From: Chara braunii
Lineage: Eukaryota > Streptophyta > Charophyceae > Charales > Characeae
DNA length: 34,058 nucleotides
Assembly: GCA_003427395.1 (NCBI GenBank)
Contig: BFEA01000035.1
Span: forward strand, 853,644 to 887,701
Reading direction: 5' to 3'
Position numbers and translations under genes: made by a program. The notes under the pieces were generated by a model, which had not been told where the DNA came from, ran no database searches, and saw only the letters and a program-made list of their open reading frames with translations. This document shows, one piece after another, positions 1 to 9,560 of the stretch. How positions within the stretch are numbered: the first letter of the stretch is position 1; every line of letters starts with the position of its first letter.

Positions 1-74
<74 letters not shown>
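1..74. repeat. (GA)n microsatellite
   Basis: Uninterrupted GA dinucleotide run at the left edge of the window; its full length is unknown because the window begins inside it. Confidence 0.99.
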
Positions 75-77
<3 letters not shown>

Positions 78-209
78 GAGACGGCTAAGGGGGGAGGGTA
101 GGGAGAAGTCAGTGGGTGGGTGGGGTAAAGGCATACCACATGGTGCAATTTTTGTGTTTTGTTTTCCGTTTTTTGTGCAATAGAAAAAGGCATTGGTGGC
201 ATGCCGCCC

Positions 210-346
210 TTTTTTTTTTTTTTTTTGAAGAAAGTCTCCTCGTTAGGAGAGGTGCTAAGAGCACCCCCTCCTAGCGAGAATCCTGGATGCTCCAGTCTAT
301 TTATTGGTGGGGAGCAGCACTTGCTGGAAAATGGGTCCAGCGTCCC
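210..346 (-). mobile_element. SINE-like element, copy 1
   Basis: A T run at 210-226, read as a poly-A tail on the minus strand, is followed by a GC-rich hairpin segment (about 240-278, inner arms GGTGCT/AGCACC) and a conserved core at 289-346 containing ATTGGTGGGGAGCAGCAC and CCAGCGTCCCA. The same core recurs near 12452, 15209, 25000, 25199 (inverted) and 30335, so this is a dispersed family. There is no coding capacity. A-tail plus short length suggest a retroposed SINE. I could not see a convincing tRNA-type A/B box pair or target duplications at this copy, so the class is an inference. Confidence 0.6.
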
Positions 347-450
347 ATTGTACACTCCAACCATTAACGCATCACCTGTCGTATTTGTTTTTGCGAGCGA
401 AGCTGCAGCAGGTCATCTAGCGATAACACTGATAAGTAATAGTCACTGGG

Positions 451-537
451 GAGATGGTCAAATTGTCGAATTGTCAATGGTGCATGGCCAAATGGTCTAC
501 TGGAAATGGTAAAAAACTGGTTAGCTGCGCATGGTCC
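451..537 (+). repeat. Degenerate GGTCAA repeat, left block
   Basis: Short words such as ATGGTCAAA, TTGTCAATGG and AATGGTCTACTGG recur every 10-20 bp up to the edge of the LTR element. The same vocabulary resumes at 2921-3165 on the far side, indicating that the LTR element was inserted into, or next to, an existing degenerate array. Confidence 0.6.
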
Positions 538-1201
538 TGTTATGAACTTCGTTGTCTGTCAATTTTCATCAACACCCACGCATGGACAATCTCACGCACG
601 CCCACACATGCATAAGAAGAAGGGGAATGGAGACAGAGTACACACTGCACACAGACAAAGTCAGCAGCGGGAAAAACATTATGCACAGGTGTGGAGATAA
701 AACGAAGGGTTTCTCACTCTCTGACAATACTCCCAACAACCAATCACAAGTAGACACCTGCGATAATAACAAAGGAACAATCTGAGATTGAGCCGATCTG
801 AACCAATATCGTTACGGAGTTTGTCTCAGTGTCTCGTCACTCACACAATCACACACTCCACTCCCTAGACTACACCCAGTTAGTAGCGCCCCACAACAAC
901 AGCCTCCCATAAGCCTGCGCTAGCCACCCAGATGAAGAACATGAACTGCGATGTAACCCTCAGTGCCGATGAGCAACTCGGACGAAGAAAGCTGCAGCAA
1001 CAGTGGTCCATCCACGAATATCATGTAGAGCCTCAGAATAGCCCAGCTGATCGCAAGCACCCCCAGGGGTGAATGCTCAGAGGACGCCCCAGCTATGGCG
1101 AGCTCCAGAAGGCTGGCGATGGCTGCCGTCCACGACGATGGTCTCAGGATGCCGCCTGTAGGCAATCGTCTCCACTGTACTTGCTTGGCTCAGAATGCTC
1201 T
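538..1201 (-). repeat. 3' LTR of the minus-strand element
   Basis: Near-identical in long stretches to 1813-2523, with scattered substitutions. It lacks a 54-bp segment present in the other LTR at about 2259-2312; the gap lies between GCAG words, which suggests deletion by short-homology slippage. The inner boundary near 1201 is approximate because the two LTR ends differ in the last bases (AGAATGCTCT against AGAACGCTGT). Confidence 0.85.
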
Positions 1202-1812
1202 GGCTATGGCAGACAGTATATGCCCTTCTCGCCACTTTCTTCCAGAGACTGCTTCTCCAATCTCCATGCACAGAAAGTCACCAAACTTGTTGAACTTGCA
1301 GAAGACACTAAGGCGCTTCAATCATTTGTACTAGATTCACTGAATCTAGTCCGGTGGCACTCTGACAGTCAGGAGAAGATACTTCGCCACTTTCTCCCTG
1401 ATCCACTGACACTGGAAATGGCCCCAAATGGGGTCAACACAATGTAGGGTTGACTCTAGCAGTCAATCCTAGTCAGCGCTACTCTGTGATGAAGTCACCA
1501 CTCAGTTCCTCAGGGTCCTCAGGGGTATTTCGCCACTCAGAGCCAAATCACGATTTTGGCTCTAGTACCAATACTGGCGAGATAGCCCTGTACTCGCCAC
1601 ACCAAGTCAGGCGCTCTGGCAGGATACTGTGCCTGATCAATCCAATCACTGATCTCTTGAATTCACCGCCTGTATCTCTTCTCCTCGCCTGCTTCAGTAC
1701 TGAAGAAGAAGAACCGCCATGGATCTCTCTCCAGAAGATCATCAGAAGAAGAAGATGCCCCAATCGTACTCAACCCTTAGAACGTCAGATCCTATCTCGC
1801 TCCGATACCAAC
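1202..1812 (-). pseudogene. LTR-element interior, probable gag remnant
   Basis: The minus strand after the primer site runs through a purine-rich leader into a frame around 1660-1540 with a gag-like texture (tryptophan- and arginine-rich, residues such as DLVWRVQGYLAS), then meets stop codons. No zinc knuckle or protease motif is seen. The gag reading is weak; it rests on position just downstream of the 5' LTR and on composition. No open frame spans the interior. Confidence 0.35.
1799..1810 (-). other. Primer-binding site, initiator Met tRNA type
   Basis: Reads TGGTATCGGAGC on the minus strand, two bases inside the LTR end at 1813. It pairs with the 3' end of plant initiator Met tRNA with one mismatch and fixes the orientation of the element as minus. 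Confidence 0.85.
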
Positions 1813-2523
1813 TGTTATGAACTTGGTTGTCTGTCGATTTTCAAATCACACAGACAATCTCACGCACGCCCATACATGCATAAGAAGAAGGGGAGAGGAG
1901 ACATACTACACACTGCACACAGACAGAGTCAGCAGCGGGAAAAACATTATGCACAGGTGTGGAGATAACACGAAGGGTTTCTCACTCTCTGACAATACTC
2001 CCAACAACCAATCACAAGTAGACACCTGCGAGGATAACAAAGGAACAATCTGAGATTGAGCCGATCTGAACCAATATCGTTACAGAGTTTGTCTCAGTGT
2101 CTCGCCACTCACATAATCACACACTCCACTCCCTAGACTACACCCAGTTAGTAGCGCCCCACAACAACAGCCTCCCAAAGGCCTGCACTAGCCACCCAGA
2201 TGAAGAACAGGAACTGCAATGTAACCCTCAGTGCCGATGAGCAACTCTGACGAAGAAAGCTGCAGCTATGGCTGCAGCGCCACGGCAGATGCCATGCACG
2301 ATCCCAGAGGAAGATGCAGCAACAGTGGTCCACCCAGGAATACCATGTAGAGCTTTAGAAGCCCAGCCGATCGCAAGCACCCCTAGGGGTGGATGCTCAG
2401 AGGACGCCCCAGCTATGGCGAGCTCCAGAAGGCTGGCTATGACTGCCGTCCATGACGATGGTCTCAGGATGCCGCCTGTAGGCAATCGTCTCCACTGTAC
2501 TTGCTTGGCTCAGAACGCTGTCA
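1813..2523 (-). repeat. 5' LTR of the minus-strand element
   Basis: Longer LTR copy, including the 54-bp segment missing from the partner. Starts TGAC and ends AACA on the minus strand, giving TG...CA termini. Promoter elements would lie here, but I do not recognise a TATA box with confidence. Confidence 0.85.
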
Positions 2524-2920
2524 CGCGAAAAATGAAAACAGCCAAAAGTCCTAACCTTAGCGACCTAGATCTATTAATAGACTAGCCTAGACCTAGACAC
2601 GGACTGGACCGGCCGGTACCGTTTCAGTTTGGGCCTCTAGGGCCTCTACCTACCTGGCTATAGGTTCTCATGCCACGGGCCTAGGCCCTAGGGCCTCCCG
2701 TCCTATTGATAGCCCGGGCCTGCTATTCGCAGTGCGGTCTAAGGGAACTGCGGGCCTGTAATTGTCCCGAAATTGCAGATATGTCCCTCACGAATTTCCC
2801 TCAGCACTGAACTCTCGGTTATTCCCTAGCACAAACAAAATTACAAATCTAACCCTACCGCTGTTACTGTACAGCCTCGCAGTTAGATCGCGGCAGTCAA
2901 AATCAGCAAGTCATTGCAGT
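2524..2920. other. Non-genic stretch, CCTAG-rich
   Basis: Between 2575 and 2720 the words CCTAG and GGGCCTCTAGGG recur in irregular order, an old degenerate simple repeat. No coding or RNA feature is recognised. Confidence 0.5.
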
Positions 2921-3165
2921 CCAATGGTCCATGGTCAAAAAGTGGTCAACGATACATGGTCAAATGGTCAACTGGCGATGGTCAACGGTCTACAGTCAAC
3001 AGAAGGTGGTCAAAGGTCCAGAGCTCCTTGTCAAATGTTCTTAAGGGTCTGTGGTCAAATTAAGACCTTACCTTGACCAGCCAATGGTAAAATGGCCAAA
3101 TAGCAGCCCATGGTGAACGGTTAAAAAATGGTTACTGAACAGGGAATAGGCCAAACCTGATCAAT
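2921..3165 (+). repeat. Degenerate GGTCAA repeat, right block
   Basis: Words ATGGTCAAA, TGGTCAACGG and GGTCTACAGTCAAC recur at irregular 10-20 bp steps. Same vocabulary as 451-537 and, more sparsely, 3841-3935. Confidence 0.65.
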
Positions 3166-3212
3166 GCTCTAGAAGCAGTCGTTGGGCTTTGGGGTATCCT
3201 AAGCGGATATCA

Positions 3213-3850
3213 GTGGAGGTGCTGTGAGGAGGATGTCCTTTGTTTAGGGTTGAGGGCTTAGGAAAGTTTTGAGGAAGGGCTTATGGAGGGTTTGGGAATG
3301 TCTGGGGAGGATTCGTTGTTTACGAAGGGTTCAAGGAGGGTCTAAGGAGGGTTATTAGCGAGGGTTATTTGTGGAGGTGCTGTCAGGAGGATGTCCTTTG
3401 TTTAGGGTTGAGGGCTTGGGAAGGTTTTAGGGAGGATTTAGGGAGGTCTAGGGAGGATTCGGTGTTTACNAAGNNTTCAAGGAGGGTCTAAGGAGGGTTA
3501 TCAGCGAGGGTTATTTGTGNAGGTGCTGTCAGGAGGATGTCCTTTGTTTAGGGTTGAGGGCTTGGGAAGGTTTTAGGGAGGATTTAGGGAGGTCTAGGGA
3601 GGATTCGGTGTTTACGAAGNNNTCAAGGAGGGTCTANGGNGGGTTATCAGCGAGGGTTATTTGTGCAGGTGCTGTCAGGAGGATGTCCTTTGTTTAGGGT
3701 TGAGGGCTTAGGAAGGATTTAGGGAGGATTTAGGGAGGTTTAGGGAGGATTCGGTGTCTATGAAGGGATCAAGGAGGGCTTAAGGAGGGGTTAGGGAGGG
3801 CTTAAGGAGGGGTTAGGGAGGGCTTGAGGAGGATTTAGGGAGGGTTCAGG
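3213..3850 (+). repeat. Satellite of 146-158 bp with TTTAGGG-like words
   Basis: Four head-to-tail units begin at 3213, 3371, 3517 and 3663 (lengths 158, 146, 146, then a degenerating last unit). Each opens with GTGgAGGTGCTGT, then GGATGTCCTTTGTTTAGGG, then sub-repeats of TTTAGGGAGG, and closes with TTATCAGCGAGGGTTATTT. The sub-repeat resembles the plant telomere word TTTAGGG. Units 2 and 3 are almost identical, implying recent duplication or homogenisation; N bases in this block suggest assembly trouble. Confidence 0.92.
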
Positions 3851-3935
3851 GTTCTGGGTTCACGGTCAAGAAGTGGTGAATGCACCAGGAAGTGGTTTAC
3901 AACTGGTTGTCAATGGTCTGGAAGGGGTCAACGAG
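3841..3935 (+). repeat. Short GGTCAA-like block after the satellite
   Basis: Contains ACGGTCAAGAAGTGGTGAA, TTGTCAATGGTCTGG and GGGGTCAACG. Same vocabulary as 2921-3165, on the other side of the 146-bp satellite. Confidence 0.5.
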
Positions 3936-4487
3936 CCTCGAGCCATGCTGTGCGGACTGAGGGAGTTGATGCGGTCTTAACTCACCTTCACCTATCGCCT
4001 ATCACTGTGGTCAGCGTCTTAAGTTCTCTTAACCTTGATTGGTTTTCTGAACTCTCTCTCTCCATATATGGGCCCTTCCTCTGCAGTTTGTGAATGGGGT
4101 ATAGGATTGGAGGGGTAGAATCGTGAGATCAATCGAAATTGGGCTTTGTGATTTTCGTCTGTTGTCTCTGAAACAGGGGGGCAGGGGATAAACCGTGATA
4201 CCCACGGCAGTTGACCAGGAGTGTGGAACAAATTGGACGATTATTTTCCGAATCTCGATTCAACTACACCGTCTCCCTTTTCTTGCTGCCCCGACTCCTT
4301 CGCCGCCCCCCCCACTTTCCCACCATGGCCTTCATCCCCTACTGTACATGAGGCAGTGGCGGGAAGAACATCCCCTCTCCCTTCCCTCCCCTCTTTCCTT
4401 CGCCTCAGGACTGAATGACATCATTTTCTGTATTCTCAGTTTGTCATTATGAAAGGGAACTCTATATGTTTGCCTCTCCCCTAAAGG
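3936..4487. other. No recognised feature
   Basis: Unique-looking sequence with pyrimidine-rich tracts near 4290-4410. Short open frames on both strands show no recognisable domain. Confidence 0.5.
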
Positions 4488-4550
4488 TGCGCTTGGAAGG
4501 CTTAACTAGGGTTAAGGTGACATAGCCAGGCTTTAGGAGGAGGGTTAACC
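4488..4550 (-). repeat. Inverted outlier of the 110-bp repeat
   Basis: On the minus strand it reads CTAAAGCCTGGCTATGTCAC, then CTTAACCCTAGTTAAGCCTTCC, closely matching the unit that tandemly repeats from 5211 on the plus strand. Confidence 0.7.
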
Positions 4551-4894
4551 AAATAACCAAACTGGATACGACATCTGGTCATCAGCTTGGGCGCTTAATA
4601 TCTTGGAGGACCTGGACTTTGGGTCAGTGGGCGGTGGAGTGCAATAACGACCTTGGTCTTGCAGCGTCCAAGGTCCTTTGCGGGACCAAGCTGCTTACAA
4701 GATGTGGGATGTGACATTTGCGAATATCAGTGAGATTCTCTACAAACTCCCCTACCCACTTTGCGTGGGCATTATATCGCCCATCTTGTGGTGCCAAAAA
4801 AAAATGTCGACTGTTGATCGACACCATGGGCTATCAGATCTTGCATGAGTTGGAGAGTTATGTATCGCTTGATCCATTTCTCGTCACATATATA

Positions 4895-4927
4895 GATGGA
4901 TGGATGGATGGATGGATGGATGGATGG
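4895..4927 (+). repeat. (GATG)n microsatellite
   Basis: About eight consecutive GATG units. Confidence 0.97.
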
Positions 4928-5179
4928 GTGGGAATGTGACTTCAAAGATTAATCAGGTAACTCATGCGCAACCGCCTGAATGCCCATGTGGTATATTATT
5001 TTCTCCTGCTTCTAAGGATTTGAAAACAAAACTGCAAAGAGCACTGTGCATCCTCAAGAATGGTACCTGAGCTGAGAGAGAGAAACATTTGTCCTCTATA
5101 CATAAATGTCCGATGTACAGGCGGGCTTTATCGGAGGGATGACCTTGGTTAAGGCATATGCGATCGTTGTGTTTGTTGC

Positions 5180-5910
5180 TGAGGTGCAATCCAATTTCGC
5201 TATCCCTCCTCTAAAGCCCGGCTATGTCTCCTTAATCATGGTTAAGTCTTCCCAGCTGAGGTGTGATCCAACGTCTTTCGGACTCGCTCCCGAGTGTTCT
5301 TGGTACCTCTGCTATTCCAGCTAAAGCGTGGCTATGTCTCCTTGACCCCGGTTAAGCATTCCCCGTTGAGGTGATATCAAAGGTCCCTCCCACAAGTGTT
5401 CTCTCTGCCTCGGCTATGCCTCCTGAAGCCTTGCTATCTCTTCTCATCACTTGTGAAACTTCCCAGCCGAGGTTCAATCCTCTGGTCAAGCATTCCCAAG
5501 CGTTTACCCCGGTTAAGCCTTTCTAGACGAGAAACCATCAGATGTCCCTGCATGCCCTTTCTCTTTGCTCATCCGATGTCTCTACATACCCTTTCTCTTT
5601 GACACATCTGATGTCTCTGCATACCCTTTCTCTTTGCCACCACTCTCTCTCCTGAAGCCTGGTTCTGCGTCCTTTACCTTGGGAAGAATTAGCTTTGGGA
5701 ATAATTAAGCTTGGCCAATTCTTTCCAAGGCTTGTGATGGAAGCTCCGCCCGCCCTGTGGAGCGTTATCCATCTCCATCTCCTCTTTATGCCCCAACTTC
5801 TCCTCCACAGCTATTGCTATGTTTCCGCCAAGCCCGCCTATTGGACTGCTATCCGCATGGTTCCATCGCTATGTCCCCGTAACCCTAACCCTGGTTAAGC
5901 CTTCCCATTC
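5180..5910 (+). repeat. Degenerate tandem repeat of about 100-110 bp
   Basis: Unit starts recur at 5211, 5321 and 5423 with CTAAAGC or CTGAAGC, followed by GGCTATGTCTCCTT, GGTTAAGCNTTCCC and GAGGTG. More decayed pieces appear at 5652 and 5870-5905, the latter containing AACCCTAACCCTGGTTAAGC. The plus-strand array pairs with the minus-strand copy at 4488-4550. No coding frame persists through the units. Confidence 0.8.
5537..5637 (+). repeat. 34-35-bp tandem repeat, three copies
   Basis: ATCNGATGTCTCTGCATACC followed by CTTTCTCTTTG is repeated at 5537, 5571 and 5606 with few differences. Confidence 0.9.
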
Positions 5911-6875
5911 GAGTCGTTGACAGCGATCGCTTGTCGTAACATCCCTGTGTTTGGCGCTTGTGCGCAGTATCGCAAGAAACTTTTGTAGTCTAAGAAGAGG
6001 AGGACTTTGTTGCACTACTATCTGGTGGTAATGCTGCCAAGGGAGTTGGAGAAAGTTCACCTTTGGCATTTTTGTGCGGAGCGGAGAAAATGACGTGGCT
6101 AGCTGCGACAGGAGTCGGCGCTAATGGCTGTGAATGCCATAGAAAGTACTAGAAACCAGGGTTCTTCAAGGCGCTGGAATTCAACGCAGAACCTGCAAAA
6201 GGTGGGTGTAGTCTGTCAGAGATTCAAAGTCGATGCCAACTCAGATGCACAGTGCCACCGGACCAAAATAGCTGGCACTGTCACCCGAAAGAACGAAAGA
6301 TCGCGTCCACTCCGGTTCGTTCTTTTGTGACGCGCAGCACTCGGGACACACACACAAAAAAAAGGACAGTCTCGGACACAGAGGCGGTTGACAAAGTCCG
6401 AGTGTGGGTACACCACCAAACGTAGAAGATCTTGCGTTGTGTGTTTACCTTCTGCCATGGCCGACAGTTGCTGCTCGAGGAGTGCTAGAGGTAGGGCCTC
6501 GCGTGTGTGAACGGATGACAGGAGCTTGAGGCTGGTTCTCATCCTTCTCCAAGACATGAATGAAAGATCTCTTTTGTATTTTCAAATATTTATTTTGGAA
6601 ATTGATAGATAGAGCTACATGGGAGTTGAGTCATTAGGCTGGTGGCTTCTCTAGCCTGTTTCTTTGCTACTTTCTCGAAGTTTCTCCTTACTTATCTGTG
6701 TGTATAGTATATATACCCGTATATTACCTACGGTTGCTAGTTTGGGATTAAAACCAATTGGTGAGATTTGTATATTGTGCAGCAGCCATACGTTGGAAAG
6801 AAGAGCTTAATCACAAATAGGACAAGATATTAATGAGGCCAGATCATTTGGCTGCAGGTTATTTTGACGTAGAGT
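5911..6875. other. No recognised feature
   Basis: Includes open frames of 66-113 codons on both strands (longest 6557-6216, minus). None shows a recognisable domain, conserved start context or repeat relation to the rest of the window. Confidence 0.45.
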
Positions 6876-6904
6876 CTGTGTGTGTGTGTGTGTGCATGTG
6901 TGTG

Positions 6905-6954
<50 letters not shown>

Positions 6955-6955
6955 N

Positions 6956-7002
<47 letters not shown>
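6876..7002 (+). repeat. Compound (GT)n-(GA)n microsatellite
   Basis: A GT run, with two GCAT interruptions, joins a GA run at the N at 6955. The exact junction and length are uncertain because of that ambiguous base. Confidence 0.98.
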
Positions 7003-7003
<1 letters not shown>

Positions 7004-7410
7004 CACTGTGCAGGTTAGCAGTGTTATAGCTGAATGCTTTGCAGCAGCTGCATGTTAATGGACAAGTCAAGAGTGGGAGTGCAAAATAAAAATGGCAGCT
7101 TTTGCATCAGTCATGATGGTTTTCTTTTCTTTTGGTCATCAAAATCAAGGTGGTAGTGACTCTTATGTACAGTAGTTTCCAAGTAGAGCAAAGTTTTCTA
7201 CGCGCGGACACTTCAATTTCCTTGTTTTGTTTTTTTTTGTCACTTTTCTTCTTCTTTATTTTGCAATGTTAGTTCTCATGACTGACGCTGCTGCAGATCT
7301 GCGGCAGCGACTCTGCAACAGCATCAGATCTAACATTCAATTTTTTTTCTGGCAGTATTCTAGGGTTGGGCAAAAGTGATCAACGGGAAAAATAGGCAAA
7401 GGAAGGTGCA

Positions 7411-7433
7411 GGTGGTTTAAAGTTTAAACCACC
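7411..7433. repeat. 23-bp palindrome
   Basis: GGTGGTTTAAA and TTTAAACCACC are perfect inverted arms of 11 bp around a single G. Confidence 0.95.
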
Positions 7434-7742
7434 AGTCCTCCCCCCCGCCCGCCCGTCGCCTCCGAGGGGGAGGGTCGGCTGGTGGTCAGTGGGGCTTCAG
7501 AAAGTTTTGCGTGCGCCAATTTTGGTTCTTTCCGCGCTTAGGTTCATACGTTTGAAAATTTTTAAAAAAATCCGGGGCGCCGATTTGGTTCTGAAGCTTC
7601 TGATGAATCTGATACCCTTTCCAGGAAGAGTGCCGCACGGTGCCTTTTTTCCCCCTTTTGGGAGTCGATCCAGAGTGAAAATTTCAGCGAGTTTCTGCCA
7701 TGCCCGCATATGTGTTTCTCTTACATTTTTTTTATAATAATC

Positions 7743-7775
7743 TGTTTGTTTGTTTGTTTGTTTGTTTGTTTGTTT
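7743..7775 (+). repeat. (TTTG)n microsatellite
   Basis: About eight TTTG units. Read on the minus strand it is a CAAA tail, so it could conceivably mark the 3' end of the minus-strand LINE upstream, but no continuous homology links them. Confidence 0.95.
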
Positions 7776-8840
7776 TTTCCCCCGAAACAGAACCTTACGG
7801 TTCTGGCTCCTTTTCCATCCTGGGGAGCATCAGTCCGGTTCCTATTCCCCCGGCAATTCAGAAAAGCTTACAAAATGTACCCACTCACGCTCCTCCCCCT
7901 TGTGGCTGGAAGGCCCGAAAGACGGCATTGAGTGCTTCTGGAGGGAAGGATGTACCATCTTTCACCTCTGCCTAAGTTAGCCTGTTCTACTACTCTGTTA
8001 TCCTAGCTTACTAGTCCGACTGTCTCGCTGTCTTTGAAATAGGTGGCTTATTTGTCTTGGCCCCGTTCAGCCTATTCATGCCAGTACCTTAGCTGTCCCA
8101 ATATCTCTAGACGTCAGAACTGTTGATAAGACCCTTTGGTGGAAGCGTATGTTGAGCTCTGATCGCTCTGTGATTTGTCTGATGTGATCTCCACGCCCTA
8201 GTAGGTACGAATATGGAATTGCAGATCTTGTCCTGTTCTGATTCTGGCACTGTGTAGTCTAATCATCTCTCCTCTCTGGATGTAGCTTATTGTAGTTAGT
8301 CATTGGTGTGTGTTTGCAGTATTTAGTAGAGCTTGGATACCTATTTCGTCACTAATCGCTCCTCTCNGGTGTATAGCTGTCGATTTTGCGTGCGTGTCTA
8401 GAGCATACTGCGGCTGTTGATCNCTGTTGGTTTCACTACCTCCCCCAGAACTTNGGGGTTTCTTTTCTCCAGGGTTGTCTGCTGTCTGGGCTTGTGTGTG
8501 NTCATACCTGTCTTCTATCCTAGTTCTGCCTNTTTCCGTCTTTTTACGTATGTTTCTGTGTTTCTCCGGTCTAAAGCCTTAAACCCTCTACGGTNTCTTT
8601 CTCTGGGGTTTTNTAGTCTTCTAGCTTTTATTTTTCGGGTTTGATTGAAGTTAGGCTCCTCCTTCACTTTTATCTGCTATGGGTTTGTCTNGTTTATCTG
8701 GCTAGCTAGGGCAGTGGCGGTGTGTTCTACTGTTTTTTGGTTTTTGCTCTGTTTGCTNTTTTTCTGTCTTCCGTATCCTGTGCTTGGTTAATTAGANTTC
8801 GGAAAGGGTAATCTCTTCTTCCTCTCTACTGTCTAAGGTA
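7776..8840. other. Non-genic, T-rich, N-containing stretch
   Basis: Lies just beyond the last codon of LINE A (minus) and may include its 3' untranslated region. Scattered N bases between 8367 and 8797 and no recognisable frame. No poly-A tail adjoining the LINE end is visible. Confidence 0.4.
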
Positions 8841-9560
8841 TTACATGTGTGTTCTTGAGCGATCTGGGAGTCCTCCCATAATGTGAATACTATTTCCTTC
8901 CCCTTTTAGTTTTCCAATCTTTCCGTTGGCCAGTACCAGGTCTTCAAATCTTAGTCTATGCTCTATTGCTTTATCTTCTTCTTTTTCCATTTTTAGTTTA
9001 GTTCTTTTCCATTGTATGCGGTAGTCGGTTTCTATCTGTATTTGGATGAGGGGCCAAGCTTCTCTTGTGTGCATTGGTGTCTTGCCCAGGGTTTCTTGGC
9101 ACCGTTTTTTCCATATGTTCCATAAAAGGGCCTTACGTAGGCTCCCACCAAGAATGGATTCGGTGNGGGACCATGAGTCAGGCTNGTCCTGTCCCGTCAG
9201 CCAAAACAGAGGGTCATCTGGGAATGGTTTGTTTNTGACTCTCCGCCAAGTATCTTCGGCCAGCTGCCATAGTTGTTTAACTCTTTGGCAGAGCAGGAAG
9301 CNATGGAGAATGTCCNCTTTCTTTTCTTCCCTACAGTTGGCACATAGTTCATTCAGGGTGTTTCTATCCTGCATTCTTCGTCTGGGGTTGAGCCATACGT
9401 TTGTTGGGACCGCGAGATACCAGATTAGCCACTGGAGGCTCCTGAAGCCTGGTGGTCTGAGTGCTGTCAGCTTTCCCCATGGAATGTCCGTGAAGTGTTT
9501 GTGATCCACTTCTACGTGTTTCCACCATCGTCCGGCTATTACTGTGTCAGCTGGTTCCAA
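8841..9560 (-). pseudogene. LINE A ORF2 C-terminus with zinc knuckle (zf-RVT)
   Basis: 239 codons. The frame continues upstream of its first ATG into LINE sequence, so that ATG is not a biological start. Residues 10-50 (AGRWWKHVEV, SLQWLIWYLAV) are the typical approach to the knuckle. The knuckle itself is C73-x2-C76-x9-H86-x4-C91, followed by VKQLWQL. Downstream lies LRKALLWNIWKKRC, aligning with GHRALLWALCWRQC in LINE B and RRAIIWALWRKRW in LINE C. The tail is basic and coiled-coil-like (about 160-205). Several X residues come from N bases. It ends at a normal stop, so the 3' end of the ORF is probably complete. Confidence 0.85.

Larger units (their letters stand above)
538..2523 (-). mobile_element. 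LTR retrotransposon, internally deleted or non-autonomous
   Basis: Two direct repeats of about 660-710 bp enclose about 610 bp. On the minus strand the 5' LTR is 2523-1813, begins TGACAGCG and ends CATAACA. Two bases later comes TGGTATCGGAGC (1810-1799), matching the usual plant initiator-Met-tRNA primer site TGGTATCAGAGC except at one base. The 3' LTR (1201-538) ends with the same CATAACA. No protease, reverse transcriptase or integrase is visible in the short interior, so the element could move only with proteins supplied in trans, or is a deletion relic. I found neither a clear polypurine tract nor a 5-bp target duplication; the outer flanks at 533-537 and 2524-2528 differ. Copia or Gypsy membership cannot be decided without pol. 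Confidence 0.85.

Noticed and set aside
5890-5905. Telomere repeat (AACCCTAACCCT)
   Set aside because: Only two units, explained as a decayed copy of the 110-bp repeat.
8841-9540. Plus-strand 152-codon frame opposite LINE A
   Set aside because: It is the antisense shadow of the zinc-knuckle coding region.
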